Of a DNA stretch of 64,000 nucleotides, positions 55,503-63,024 are shown piece after piece. A program made the position numbers and the translations under genes. Position 1 is the stretch's first letter; every line of letters begins with the position of its first letter. The notes below the pieces were generated by a model, which was not told the DNA's origin, made no database searches, and was given only the letters and a program-made list of their open reading frames with translations. Source of the DNA: CAZXYS01 sp964645005 (GTDB lineage Bacteria > Bacteroidota > Ignavibacteria > Kapaibacteriales > UBA2268); the NCBI GenBank assembly GCA_964645005.1, contig CAZXYS010000010.1, positions 42,808-106,807 of the forward strand. The letters are read 5' to 3'.

Positions 55503-55715
55503 TTACCCTGTGCTGGTTTTTTGTTCTCTCAGGGCTGCGTATTTGATTGCGGCGAGTATATCCTCTCTGGTCAGTTCCGGATAATCGTTCATTATATCCA
55601 TGTAACTCATTCCGCTGGCTAACCAGTTGAGTATGTCATATACGGTAATTCGCATACCTCTAATGCATGGCTTGCCGCCGCGTTTTCCTGGCTCTATGGT
55701 TATGATTGATTCCAT
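55503..55715 (-). CDS. DUF433 antitoxin
   Basis: A 70-residue protein with the family motif ITIEPGKRGGKPCIRGMRITVYDILNWLASGMSYMDIMNDYPELTREDILAAIKYA. DUF433 proteins bind DNA and neutralise PIN-like toxins, and probably autoregulate the operon. The start chosen is ATG 55715 (MESIITIEPG); upstream in-frame codons are AT-rich and not conserved. The toxin gene follows 3 bases after its stop. Copy B of the long direct repeat begins about 90 bp upstream. Confidence 0.87.
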   Translation of the reverse strand: MESIITIEPGKRGGKPCIRGMRITVYDILNWLASGMSYMDIMNDYPELTREDILAAIKYAALREQKTSTG

Positions 55716-55808
55716 GTCCGTAATCCAATATACTGATTGTTTTGTTAATAAAAAAGAATTATTGTGTTTGTTTTTATTGTTTAAATTTAAAAGTATTCTT
55801 GTATGCAT

Positions 55809-56196
55809 AATATTAACCATCCCCCCAACCGCCGAAGCATTTTAGCCATTATTAATGATTGTTAACCTGTGGATTTTTGTTTCGCGATATTAAGTGATAA
55901 TTTTTTATCTCTATTATTTGCAATGAATTATAGAGATGAAAAGGTCATGACTCTTTGGGATTTTTTGGACGTGGCACAGGCATTGTAATTAGTTGATTAG
56001 TTCTTTGATTTTTGAGCTTGATGTGACACCTCTCGATGAGGGGGATTATGACGCTGGAGCGTCAGGCAGGCATTCCAACGCTGGAGCGTTGGAATGAGAA
56101 ACAACTTTGCAAGAAAATTGTGCTTCCCAAATCGGAATTTGGGAAGCAGGGTTCTGAACAATTCCCTTTGTTCCCCTTTTTTAAGGGGGAAGAAAA
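55809..56196 (+). repeat. Long direct repeat, copy B (upstream of flgG)
   Basis: Matches copy A (50536-51053) nearly base for base over the TTTTAGCCATTATTAATGAT..ATTATAGAGAT part and again over TTGTAATTAGTTGATTAGTT..GGATTATGACGCTGGAGCGT, differing in the central 50 bp. It has two acgctggagcgt palindromes and one GGGAAGCAGG unit instead of four. It ends 37 bp upstream of flgG, whereas copy A ends 39 bp upstream of flgF. Confidence 0.9.
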
Positions 56197-56233
56197 GAAA
56201 ATACTTAGGATTGGCGAATAAATTCATGGATGA

Positions 56234-57025
56234 ATGATGGAAAAAACTCTTAGAACAGCGGCAACAGGACTATCCGCCCAACAACGCTACGTGGAAATTA
56301 TCTCGAATAATCTGGCGAATGTCAATACCTTCGGGTTTAAAAAGACAAGACCGGAATTTCAGGATCTGCTCTACGAAACGCTGCACCCGGCGGGTAACAC
56401 CCAGCGGACGGGCATTGAGCCGCTGAATGAAGTGCAAATCGGCTCGGGTACGGAACTTGTCGCCTCTACCCGAATCTACTCGCAAGGCGATGTCGAACAA
56501 ACCGGTAATTCCCTTGATGTGGCGGTTAATGGGGAAGGTTTCTTCGTATTGCGCCGCCCCGATAATACGCTTGGCTTTACACGCGACGGCTCGTTCCAGG
56601 TGGATAGGAACGGCGATGTCGTGACCTCGCAGGGTTACCACCTCGAGCCGGGATTCAATATTCCGGAAGATGCCGTGCAGGTCAATATTTCACGGGACGG
56701 AATTGTAAGCATTCTGAATGAAAACTCGACGGAAGAGCAGTCTATCGGTCAGATAGAACTGGCGCGGTTTATCAACCCGGGCGGTCTGCGGGCTGTCGGC
56801 GACAATCTGCTCGTGGAAACGCCGGCGTCAGGGCAGGCTATTTTCGAGCAGCCGGGTTTCAATAATACGGGCGAGTTGATCCAGCACCACCTGGAGACCT
56901 CGAATGTGGATATTGTCGAGGAGATGGTCAATATGATCGGCGCCCAGCGCGCCTACGAGCTTAATTCGAAGTCGGTGCAGACGGCGGATAACCTTATGGG
57001 TACGGCGGTTAATTTGAAGAGATAG
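56234..57025 (+). CDS. flgG: Flagellar basal-body rod protein FlgG
   Basis: A 263-residue distal rod protein. N-terminus RTAATGLSAQQRYVEIISNNLANVNTFGFKKTRPEFQDLLYET matches FlgG (QDLLY follows the ANNxxTxGFK motif), with GTELVASTRIYSQGDVEQTGNSLDVAVNGEGFFVL and the C-terminus LETSNVDIVEEMVNMIGAQRAYELNSKSVQTADNLM, both FlgG-typical. Length is normal. Two ATGs in tandem begin the gene. It heads flgG-flgA-flgH-flgI-flgJ-like-flgN-like, which together build the rod and the P and L rings. Confidence 0.96.
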   Translation: MMEKTLRTAATGLSAQQRYVEIISNNLANVNTFGFKKTRPEFQDLLYETLHPAGNTQRTGIEPLNEVQIGSGTELVASTRIYSQGDVEQTGNSLDVAVNGEGFFVLRRPDNTLGFTRDGSFQVDRNGDVVTSQGYHLEPGFNIPEDAVQVNISRDGIVSILNENSTEEQSIGQIELARFINPGGLRAVGDNLLVETPASGQAIFEQPGFNNTGELIQHHLETSNVDIVEEMVNMIGAQRAYELNSKSVQTADNLMGTAVNLKR

Positions 57026-57071
57026 GTGAATTAAATAGAAAGCTATAAGGGAGTTCATTGAAAAGTTAGTT

Positions 57072-57116
57072 CAACCACCCCTTAATCCCCTCCTTAATAA
57101 GGAGGGGATAAAAGAA
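57072..57116 (-). repeat. Interspersed palindromic repeat R1, inverted copy
   Basis: CAACCACCCCTTAAT followed by the CCCTCCTTAATAAGGAGGG core, i.e. opposite orientation to the copies at 18901 and 20249, in the flgG-flgA gap. A hairpin here could attenuate or process the flagellar transcript. Confidence 0.8.
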
Positions 57117-57191
57117 GGGTAGTTTACATTTAATCTTTGACAACTTTTTAAATTATTAAATTTTTTTAAGGTCTCTAACTGATTCCAAGAT

Positions 57192-57884
57192 ATGAAATTC
57201 AATTTGCTCATAGTGATAATTTTGGCAATATTGCTGCTGCCTGCGGGATTGCAGGCGGAATCGACTTTTTCCGGTGACAGGCTGGAGAAAGCCTGTATTG
57301 ATTATGTTAATAAGCTGCTCGGCGAACAGTGCGAGGTCAGTGTTGTCAAGCAAATCGGGGATCAGGTCTTTCAAAAGGACGGCATCACTGCGAAATGTCA
57401 TGCCGAGCCGAAGAATCTGCGCGGGCTGAGCTATGTGGGACTCGAGTTCCGGCAGGGTGATAAGATTGTCAAGATGCTGCGCGTGCCGGTTAGGGTGAAG
57501 ATTCTCGGGAAGGCGGTCGTAGCGGCGCGGTCTTTGTCTAATGGGACTACGCTGGGGAAATCTGACCTTAAGATAAAACTTGTCGATGTGACAGGTTATA
57601 ATCCCGATGAGCTGTCGTCAATGCGCTATTTGATCGATAAGGACCTTAGGCATAATGTGCCGCTGGGGACTGTTATTACGCATAAGATGGTGCGCGGAGA
57701 GGCTGTCGTGCATCGCGGCGATAAGGTTACGGTGATGGTACAGGCTGGCGGAGTCAGAATCAGGACTTCGGGTTATGCGATTAAGGATGCGGCGGTCGGA
57801 GAGGATGTGAAAATTAAACGCGACGGGAAGATTCTTCAGGGAACTGTAGCGGAAGATGGGACTGTGATTTTAGCGAGGAATTGA
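57192..57884 (+). CDS. flgA: Flagellar basal-body P-ring formation protein FlgA
   Basis: A 230-residue periplasmic P-ring assembly chaperone: signal peptide (1-22, LPAGLQA), then a domain ending in the SAF region (AARSLSNGTTLGKSDLKIKLVDV) and the C-terminal VHRGDKVTVMVQAGGVRIRTSGYAIKDAAVGEDVKIKR with QGTVAEDGTVIL. Both FlgA blocks (SAF and FlgA C-terminal) are recognisable. It lies between flgG and flgH and helps FlgI assemble. Confidence 0.93.
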   Translation: MKFNLLIVIILAILLLPAGLQAESTFSGDRLEKACIDYVNKLLGEQCEVSVVKQIGDQVFQKDGITAKCHAEPKNLRGLSYVGLEFRQGDKIVKMLRVPVRVKILGKAVVAARSLSNGTTLGKSDLKIKLVDVTGYNPDELSSMRYLIDKDLRHNVPLGTVITHKMVRGEAVVHRGDKVTVMVQAGGVRIRTSGYAIKDAAVGEDVKIKRDGKILQGTVAEDGTVILARN

Positions 57885-57946
57885 AAAAAAGGTTAAGGGT
57901 TAAAGGTTAAAGTTGAAAGGTTAGATTTAAGAATTTTATAAATATA

Positions 57947-58540
57947 ATGTTGATAAAAATGGAAAAATGGGCAAAAATATTATTGATAATGATTTTGGCG
58001 CTGGGTGCGAATTGTGTTTATGCGCAGTTTGACCAGACGACGGCGCAGTCGCTGTTCTCGGATGTGAAGGCGTATAAGGAAGGCGATGCTATCATGGTGC
58101 TTATTATGGAAGATACGCAGGCGGATAATTCGGCTTCGACGGAATCGGGCAGGGAGTCGAGTGTCGGCGGCGGTCTGGAAGGTTCCATGAATAATTCGGG
58201 GACCACGCTGGAAGGTAATCTAAATACCGAGAATGATTTCGAAGGGAAAGGAAGGACATCCCGGAAAGAAAAAATCAGGTCGAAATTGAGCGCTCGTGTT
58301 GTCGAGGTCGAGGATAATGGCAATCTGCTTACGATAGAAGGGCGCCGGAATACCACGATTAACGACGAGACGCAGACTATCGTTATAAGCGGAGTTGTGC
58401 GGCGGGTGGATATTCTGCCGAATAACTCGGTTTATTCCTATAATATTCTTGATCTGACGCTGCGAATTGAAGGTGACGGCATGGTTTCCGAAGTACAGGA
58501 GCCGGGCTTGATTACGAAATTTTTGAGGATATTATTCTAA
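57947..58540 (+). CDS. flgH: Flagellar L-ring protein FlgH
   Basis: A 197-residue FlgH-type protein: SLFSDVKAYKEGDAIMVLIMEDTQADNSAST, GRTSRKEKIRSKLSARVVEVEDNGNLLTIEGRRNTTINDETQTIVISGVVRRVDILPNNSVYS with ILDLTLRIEGDGMVSE, all FlgH-diagnostic. Canonical FlgH is a lipoprotein with an LxGC lipobox; here the signal region reads LALGANCVYAQFD with no acceptable lipobox (Asn before Cys), suggesting cleavage at AYA-Q and no lipid anchor. The start could be ATG 57947 or 57959. It is followed by flgI after two bases. Confidence 0.93.
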   Translation: MLIKMEKWAKILLIMILALGANCVYAQFDQTTAQSLFSDVKAYKEGDAIMVLIMEDTQADNSASTESGRESSVGGGLEGSMNNSGTTLEGNLNTENDFEGKGRTSRKEKIRSKLSARVVEVEDNGNLLTIEGRRNTTINDETQTIVISGVVRRVDILPNNSVYSYNILDLTLRIEGDGMVSEVQEPGLITKFLRILF

Positions 58541-58542
58541 AT

Positions 58543-59682
58543 ATGAGAAATTTTCTCAATTATAGGGTTTCCAGTATTAGTTTAGCATTGATTGCGGTGA
58601 TGATGTTTATTACCGCTATTGATGTTTATAGCGCCCGCATTAAAGACATCGCCGAGGTGGAAGGCTCGACGGGCGTGCAGGTTATTGGATATGGTCTTGT
58701 CACGGGTTTGAACAGAACCGGTGACAATCAGATGACGACTTATACAGTGCAGTCGGTGTCCAATATGCTGAAGCGGTTCGGATTGACTATTCCGAGCAGG
58801 AATCCGCGGATGAGAAATGTCGCGGCGGTGATGGTCACAGCGACAATACCGACGCACATGAAGGAAGGATCGAAGGTGGATGTGACGGTGTCCTCGATTG
58901 GGGATGCGACTTCGCTGCAGGGCGGCGTACTGCTTATGACGCCGGTGTCCACTGCAGACGGGAGCATTATCGGCATGGCGCAGGGACCGCTTTCGGTTGG
59001 CGGTTATAATTTCGAGGCGCTGGGATCGAAGGTGATGCGCAATTTTGTGACAACGGGCAGAGTGCCCAACGGGCTTGTGCTTACGGAAAATTTTGACAGG
59101 GATTATGTGAGTGATAATCAAATACGTATATCGCTGAGGGAGCCGGATTTTTCAACCGTGAACGAGGTCGCAACGAGTATTAATGGAGAAATTGCCGAAC
59201 TGAATAACGGGGCTGTGCCTATTGATGCAGCGACGGTGCAGGTGACGCTGCCAACGGGTTTGAATCAATCGCAGATAATTCAACTTATAGCGCAAATTGA
59301 AACTATTGATGTCACAGTTTCAAATAAAGCACGGGTTGTGATTAATGAAAGGACAGGCACGGTGGTTGTTGGCGGCGAAGTGACTGTGTCGCCGGTAGTT
59401 ATTGCTCATGGCGGGCTGGAGATTTCCATCCAGCGCGAGGTGCATGTCCCGCGGCAGGCGCCGTTTACGCTTTTCCCGCCGGAACCGGTGGAGACGGCTT
59501 CTGTTTTTGTGGAAGAGGAAATTAATCAGGCTAAGCCTTATGACCGATTACCTGAAGATGCCACAGTTAACGATATCGCCGAGGCACTAAATTATCTTGA
59601 AGTGAAACCGCGCGATCTTGTGTCGATATTTCAGGCGCTCAAAGAAGCGGGAGCATTGCAGGGAGAGTTGATAATACAGTAG
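58543..59682 (+). CDS. flgI: Flagellar P-ring protein FlgI
   Basis: A 379-residue P-ring subunit of normal length. Signal region (about 1-30), then ARIKDIAEVEGSTGVQVIGYGLVTGLNRTGDN, AVMVTATIPTHMKEGSKVDVTVSSIGDATSLQGGVLLMTPV, and NVKARVVINERTGTVVVGGEVTVSPVVIAHGGLEISI-type block (KARVVINERTGTVVVGG), ending DLVSIFQALKEAGALQGELIIQ. All classical FlgI motifs are present. It is adjacent to flgH and flgA, matching the normal gene order. Confidence 0.97.
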   Translation: MRNFLNYRVSSISLALIAVMMFITAIDVYSARIKDIAEVEGSTGVQVIGYGLVTGLNRTGDNQMTTYTVQSVSNMLKRFGLTIPSRNPRMRNVAAVMVTATIPTHMKEGSKVDVTVSSIGDATSLQGGVLLMTPVSTADGSIIGMAQGPLSVGGYNFEALGSKVMRNFVTTGRVPNGLVLTENFDRDYVSDNQIRISLREPDFSTVNEVATSINGEIAELNNGAVPIDAATVQVTLPTGLNQSQIIQLIAQIETIDVTVSNKARVVINERTGTVVVGGEVTVSPVVIAHGGLEISIQREVHVPRQAPFTLFPPEPVETASVFVEEEINQAKPYDRLPEDATVNDIAEALNYLEVKPRDLVSIFQALKEAGALQGELIIQ

Positions 59683-59742
59683 TTTTTAAGGTACTTTTTA
59701 TACATTATTTAAATGATGAACTTTCGGCAAAATAGCAAAATT

Positions 59743-59796
59743 TTAACCACCCCTTCTTTTTCCCTCCTTACTAAGGAGGGGAATAAGGGGAAGTTG
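59743..59796 (-). repeat. Interspersed palindromic repeat R1, degenerate inverted copy
   Basis: TTTTAACCACCCCTTCT followed by TCCCTCCTTACTAAGGAGGG, with an altered spacer relative to 57072, in the flgI-flgJ-like gap. On the plus strand GGGGAATAAGGGGAAG ends the unit. Confidence 0.72.
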
Positions 59797-59844
59797 TATT
59801 AAGTAGTTGGTTTTAGAGTAGTTATAATGCCATAATAACAAGTG

Positions 59845-60732
59845 ATGCATGATAAAAAAATGGAAACGAATTTTAACATAGAGAATAGTCTTTCGGACGG
59901 AGCGAGTGTCGATAGCCGCATGAATTCGCTGTCGCGGATAGCTGCTATTTCAAAGAAACAGGAACTGTCGGACAAGGATAAGTCTGAATTGGCGAGCGCT
60001 GCTAGGGGTTTCGAGGCGATGTTCATGAATATGCTTCTGAAGGAGATGAAGTTCGGTATGCCGGAAAGTCAGGGCAGCTCGAACTTTGGCTCGGATACTA
60101 TCATGGGATATGCGAATCTGGAGCTGGCGGAGCATTTCTCAAATGTCGGCAGCGGCATTGGTATAGCGGATAAAATCTATCAATATTATACAGGAGAAAA
60201 ATTGCCTGCCGTGACGACTGAAAATTTGCATCAGGATGCTGCGGTTCAAGTTCCTGCGGAAATTCAGGAAAAGAAAGCTATGCTGGGATTACAAAGCGGC
60301 AGGATGCAGCCGCAGGGGAATTTACTGCAGAAAGTTACAGGCAGGATAGCGCCATACGAACGGCATATCGCGGAAGCTTCGGAGAAATTTGACGTCCCGG
60401 GCAGTTTGATTAAAGCGGTGATTACGGCGGAATCTGCCGGTAATCCCGAAGCGAAGTCCCGAGCTGGCGCCAAAGGGCTAATGCAGTTGATGGACGGCGC
60501 CGCCAGCGAAATGGGCGTTACCAATCCCTATGATGCGCGGCAGAATATCTTCGGCGGGACGGGCTGCCTGAGTAAGATGCTGGAGATGTTTGATGACGAC
60601 CTCGACAGGGCGCTGGCGGGTTATAACGCCGGACCGGGCAATGTCATGAAATACGGCGGGATACCGCCATTCAAGGAAACGAAAGCTTATATTTCACGGG
60701 TACATAGATATCTCGATCAATTCCCCCACTAA
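59845..60732 (+). CDS. FlgJ-like rod-binding protein fused to a lytic transglycosylase domain
   Basis: A 295-residue protein with no clear signal peptide. Residues ~40-115 match the FlgJ rod-binding domain (KSELASAARGFEAMFMNMLLKEMKF..GSDTIMGYANLELAEH), and residues ~165-295 form an SLT lytic transglycosylase domain (IKAVITAESAGNPEAKSRAGAKGLMQLMDGAA with the catalytic Glu196; QNIFGGTGCLSKMLEMFDDDLDRALAGYNAGPGNVMKYGGIPPF). Enterobacterial FlgJ instead has a glucosaminidase domain; lytic transglycosylase fusions occur in other phyla. It presumably clears peptidoglycan so the rod can cross. ATG 59845 is used; a GTG precedes it by one codon. Confidence 0.92.
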   Translation: MHDKKMETNFNIENSLSDGASVDSRMNSLSRIAAISKKQELSDKDKSELASAARGFEAMFMNMLLKEMKFGMPESQGSSNFGSDTIMGYANLELAEHFSNVGSGIGIADKIYQYYTGEKLPAVTTENLHQDAAVQVPAEIQEKKAMLGLQSGRMQPQGNLLQKVTGRIAPYERHIAEASEKFDVPGSLIKAVITAESAGNPEAKSRAGAKGLMQLMDGAASEMGVTNPYDARQNIFGGTGCLSKMLEMFDDDLDRALAGYNAGPGNVMKYGGIPPFKETKAYISRVHRYLDQFPH

Positions 60733-60747
60733 CTTTTGGAGATGGAC

Positions 60748-61185
60748 ATGGTTGTACAACTTTTAACATACTTGAAACACGAATTGCAGCTTCTGACGGA
60801 GATGAACCGACTTGCGGATATCCAGCAGAAGGCGCTTATTAACTACAGGACGAGCGAGCTGGAAGAAGTTTCAAGCTACCAGGAACACATGGCGAGAAGT
60901 CTCGCCGAAGCCGAGGAAAACAGGATAGAATTGCTGATAAAGTGGCTGGACATTTCGCGGGATGATGCGTTGAATCTGAGGCTGTCAACTCTGGAGAAGG
61001 AAATCCAAGGCGAAGAACTGAAGGAATTGAAGAATATGCGCCGGCAGCTGCAGGAACAGATGACGAAGCTGGATCAAACGAATAAAACGAACCGCGTGCT
61101 TACAAACCGCGGGCAGCGCAGCATAAACAAGATCATCGGCATGTTCAGCGACGGAAGAAATCATGTATGTAATGTGAAGGTGTAA
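60748..61185 (+). CDS. FlgN-like flagellar export chaperone
   Basis: A 145-residue, almost entirely helical protein with heptad-like spacing (LLTYLKHELQLLTEMNRLADIQQKALINYRTSELEEVSSYQEH and ELKELKNMRRQLQEQMTKLDQTNKTNRVLTNRG), as expected for FlgN/FliT-type export chaperones of hook-associated proteins. FlgN is a fold-level match rather than a strict motif match. I chose ATG 60748 because TTTTGGAG lies just upstream; TTG 60736 and ATG 60742 are alternatives in the same frame. It starts 15 bases after the previous stop. Confidence 0.72.
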   Translation: MVVQLLTYLKHELQLLTEMNRLADIQQKALINYRTSELEEVSSYQEHMARSLAEAEENRIELLIKWLDISRDDALNLRLSTLEKEIQGEELKELKNMRRQLQEQMTKLDQTNKTNRVLTNRGQRSINKIIGMFSDGRNHVCNVKV

Positions 61186-61223
61186 TTATGACAGAAACCA
61201 ACAAAAAATACAGGAGAAAAACC

Positions 61224-61577
61224 ATGAGCGAGCCCAGGAGCTATCGCGAGCAAATGGTCTGGAAAAAGGCGGAACGGCTGGTGGTTTCGGTGATGGATAT
61301 TTCCGATGAGATACCGCGGGACAACTTTTATGACTTGAAAGCCCGGCTCATCAACTGCATAGAGATGGTTCCGCCGCAGTTGCGGGAAGGCTTCCGCAAG
61401 ACGCGGCGCATCGACCGCGTGCGGCAGTGGATAAAGGTGAACTGCCTTTTGCAGGAATGCAGGGATTACCTGATGATGGTCAAAATGCTCAGATACGGCA
61501 AGCCCACGGAACAGATAGAACTGATCGATGATCTGTATGAGCTGCTGCTGAGTGATCATGGGAATGGAGTGAATTAG
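61224..61577 (+). CDS. Four-helix-bundle (S23/IVP-like) protein in the flagellar operon
   Basis: A 117-residue protein resembling the four-helix-bundle or 23S rRNA intervening-sequence family: SYREQMVWKKAERLVVSVMDIS, LKARLINCIEMVPPQLREGFRKTRRIDRVRQWIKVNCLLQECRDYLMMVKMLRYG. Expected motif positions (YREL.VWqkA..L and the GF near the middle) are recognisable though the glycine-rich turn is altered. I chose ATG 61224 because AGGAG lies 7 bases upstream; an ATG at 61188 would add 12 residues. Its job is unknown; it lies 38 bases after the FlgN-like gene and could be a filament or hook partner or an unrelated insertion. Confidence 0.78.
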   Translation: MSEPRSYREQMVWKKAERLVVSVMDISDEIPRDNFYDLKARLINCIEMVPPQLREGFRKTRRIDRVRQWIKVNCLLQECRDYLMMVKMLRYGKPTEQIELIDDLYELLLSDHGNGVN

Positions 61578-61920
61578 GAATTAAGAATGAAGAGTCTGAA
61601 CCGCAGATTTGTGCTGATTATTCAGATTTCCTTGATTATGTTTGAACTGTGATTGGTGTGATTATTGGGATTGAGATGATTTGGAAATAGTATGAAAAAC
61701 AGCAGGATATGAGGTGATTCGTCGGATGTATTATCTGTCGGAAATGGGGTAATTATGTAAAGTCAAATAATGTATCCAAGAAGGATTTTTGGATTAAGTT
61801 CCGAAATATAAAAAAACAATATTTTTTAATAAATGTTTGTTTATAAGAAAAAATATAAATAAATTGTTATATATACAGAATAGAAATTCTAAAATATTTT
61901 TCTGATAAAATATAAAGAAA
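61578..61920. other. Non-coding region, possible repeat remnant
   Basis: Bases 61591-61675 (TCTGAACCGCAGATTTGTGC, GATTATTCAGATTTCCTTGA) resemble a dispersed non-coding repeat type seen in many FCB genomes, though I cannot verify a second copy in this window. The rest is AT-rich and likely contains the promoter of the small membrane protein gene that follows. No ORF seen. Confidence 0.4.
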
Positions 61921-62436
61921 ATGAATAAGTTAGATGAATTAGAGAAATTAGTAAAATTGAAAGAACAGGGTATTCTTACTGAGGAGGAATTTACTAAAGA
62001 AAAAAAGAAATTATTTTCTGATGATTTTACTAATAAAGAAGAATTAATATACGAAGGTAAGCCCACCATATTTTATAATATAAATCAAATTTTTCTTGCA
62101 TTGTTATCTGGAGGTATTTTATTTATTTACTATTGGCTAAAGAGTATTACAAGAAAGTATAAAATGACATCTCAAAGAGTCATAATTACTGAAGGGATTT
62201 TTTCGAAAACCACGAAAAATGTTGAATTATATAGATTAGATGATTTCGCTGTAAATTATCCTATAACAATGAGAATACTTGGTTTTGGGATATTGATTAT
62301 CAGATCATCTGACAGAGAAACGCCAAATTTAAATATTGTCGGTATTAAAGAATTGGATAAAATTGCTGAAAAATTAAGGGAATGTAGCTTGTCAGAAAGG
62401 GAAAGGCGTGGAATTAAAGTATGGACAAAAGCATAA
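61921..62436 (+). CDS. SHOCT and PH-domain membrane protein
   Basis: A 171-residue protein. The N-terminus LDELEKLVKLKEQGILTEEEFTKEKKKL is a SHOCT domain. Next come one or two hydrophobic segments (IFLALLSGGILFIYYWLKSI) and a bacterial PH2 domain (RKYKMTSQRVIITEGIFSKTTKNVELYRLDDFAVNYPITMRILGFGILIIRSSD). Such SHOCT-PH2 proteins are frequent in bacteria, function unknown, often linked to membrane stress or oligomerisation. Its AT-rich composition differs from the flagellar genes upstream. Confidence 0.85.
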   Translation: MNKLDELEKLVKLKEQGILTEEEFTKEKKKLFSDDFTNKEELIYEGKPTIFYNINQIFLALLSGGILFIYYWLKSITRKYKMTSQRVIITEGIFSKTTKNVELYRLDDFAVNYPITMRILGFGILIIRSSDRETPNLNIVGIKELDKIAEKLRECSLSERERRGIKVWTKA

Positions 62437-62464
62437 ATTGATTTAAAATATAGAGAGGTCAATA

Positions 62465-62701
62465 ATGAGCAAATCTACAAAAAATACTGCGGCAATGAGG
62501 CAAGTAACAAAAAAGGAAGGAAAATGTCCAAAATGTGGATACAAGGGAGCATGTGAATTAGTAGATGCAGAAAAAGGTAAATATCCAATTTGGTTTCATA
62601 TTGTATCAATTTGTTGTACAGCAGGGATATTATATTTGTTTTGGAAACCAAAAAAAGGTGGTTTAAGTTTATTATGTCCTGAATGTGGAAATATATTTTA
62701 A
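62465..62701 (+). CDS. Small zinc-ribbon membrane protein
   Basis: A 78-residue protein with two CxxC knuckles (GKCPKCGY about residues 20-27, LLCPECGN about 69-76) and a hydrophobic segment between (PIWFHIVSICCTAGILYLFW), so the ribbon halves flank a single membrane-crossing segment or hairpin. The family is not recognised. The ATG has an AGAGAGG sequence upstream. It is 28 bases after the SHOCT-PH2 gene, suggesting a joint unit. Confidence 0.72.
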   Translation: MSKSTKNTAAMRQVTKKEGKCPKCGYKGACELVDAEKGKYPIWFHIVSICCTAGILYLFWKPKKGGLSLLCPECGNIF

Positions 62702-63024
62702 TTCAACTTGAGATAATATTTAAATAATTAAATTTACATATCTAATAATAATTATTACATTGTTTGACAAAACTACTTATGGGGAGACACCATAATATGG
62801 TGAGATTCCTTACAATGGGAGAATGTTTGCATGGGGATGGGACTTTGGAAAAGGTAAGTAAAGTAATATAAAAATAATTGTGAAGATTACTATTTACGTA
62901 ATATTATTTTCATTAACTGTATTAACCCAACTTTACCATTTTGATAAAAGAAAAAAAGTATAACCATAAACAAATCAAAAAAATAGCTGTAATCAGCAAA
63001 TTTCCAATGGTGACTACGGATTTT
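62702..63024. other. Intergenic region next to the transposase
   Basis: An AT-rich gap of 323 bp. A 90-bp part (62777-62870) has protein-like codons (TATGGTGAGATTCC, AATGGGAGAATGTTTGCATGG) but includes an in-frame stop and no start. It may be decayed coding sequence or chance. I could not find a convincing terminal inverted repeat for the IS. Confidence 0.4.

Noticed and set aside
62777..62870. Apparent protein-coding fragment before the transposase
   Set aside because: It reads YGEIPYNGRMFAWGWDF but has an in-frame stop upstream, no start codon and no recognised family, so it cannot be called a gene or pseudogene.
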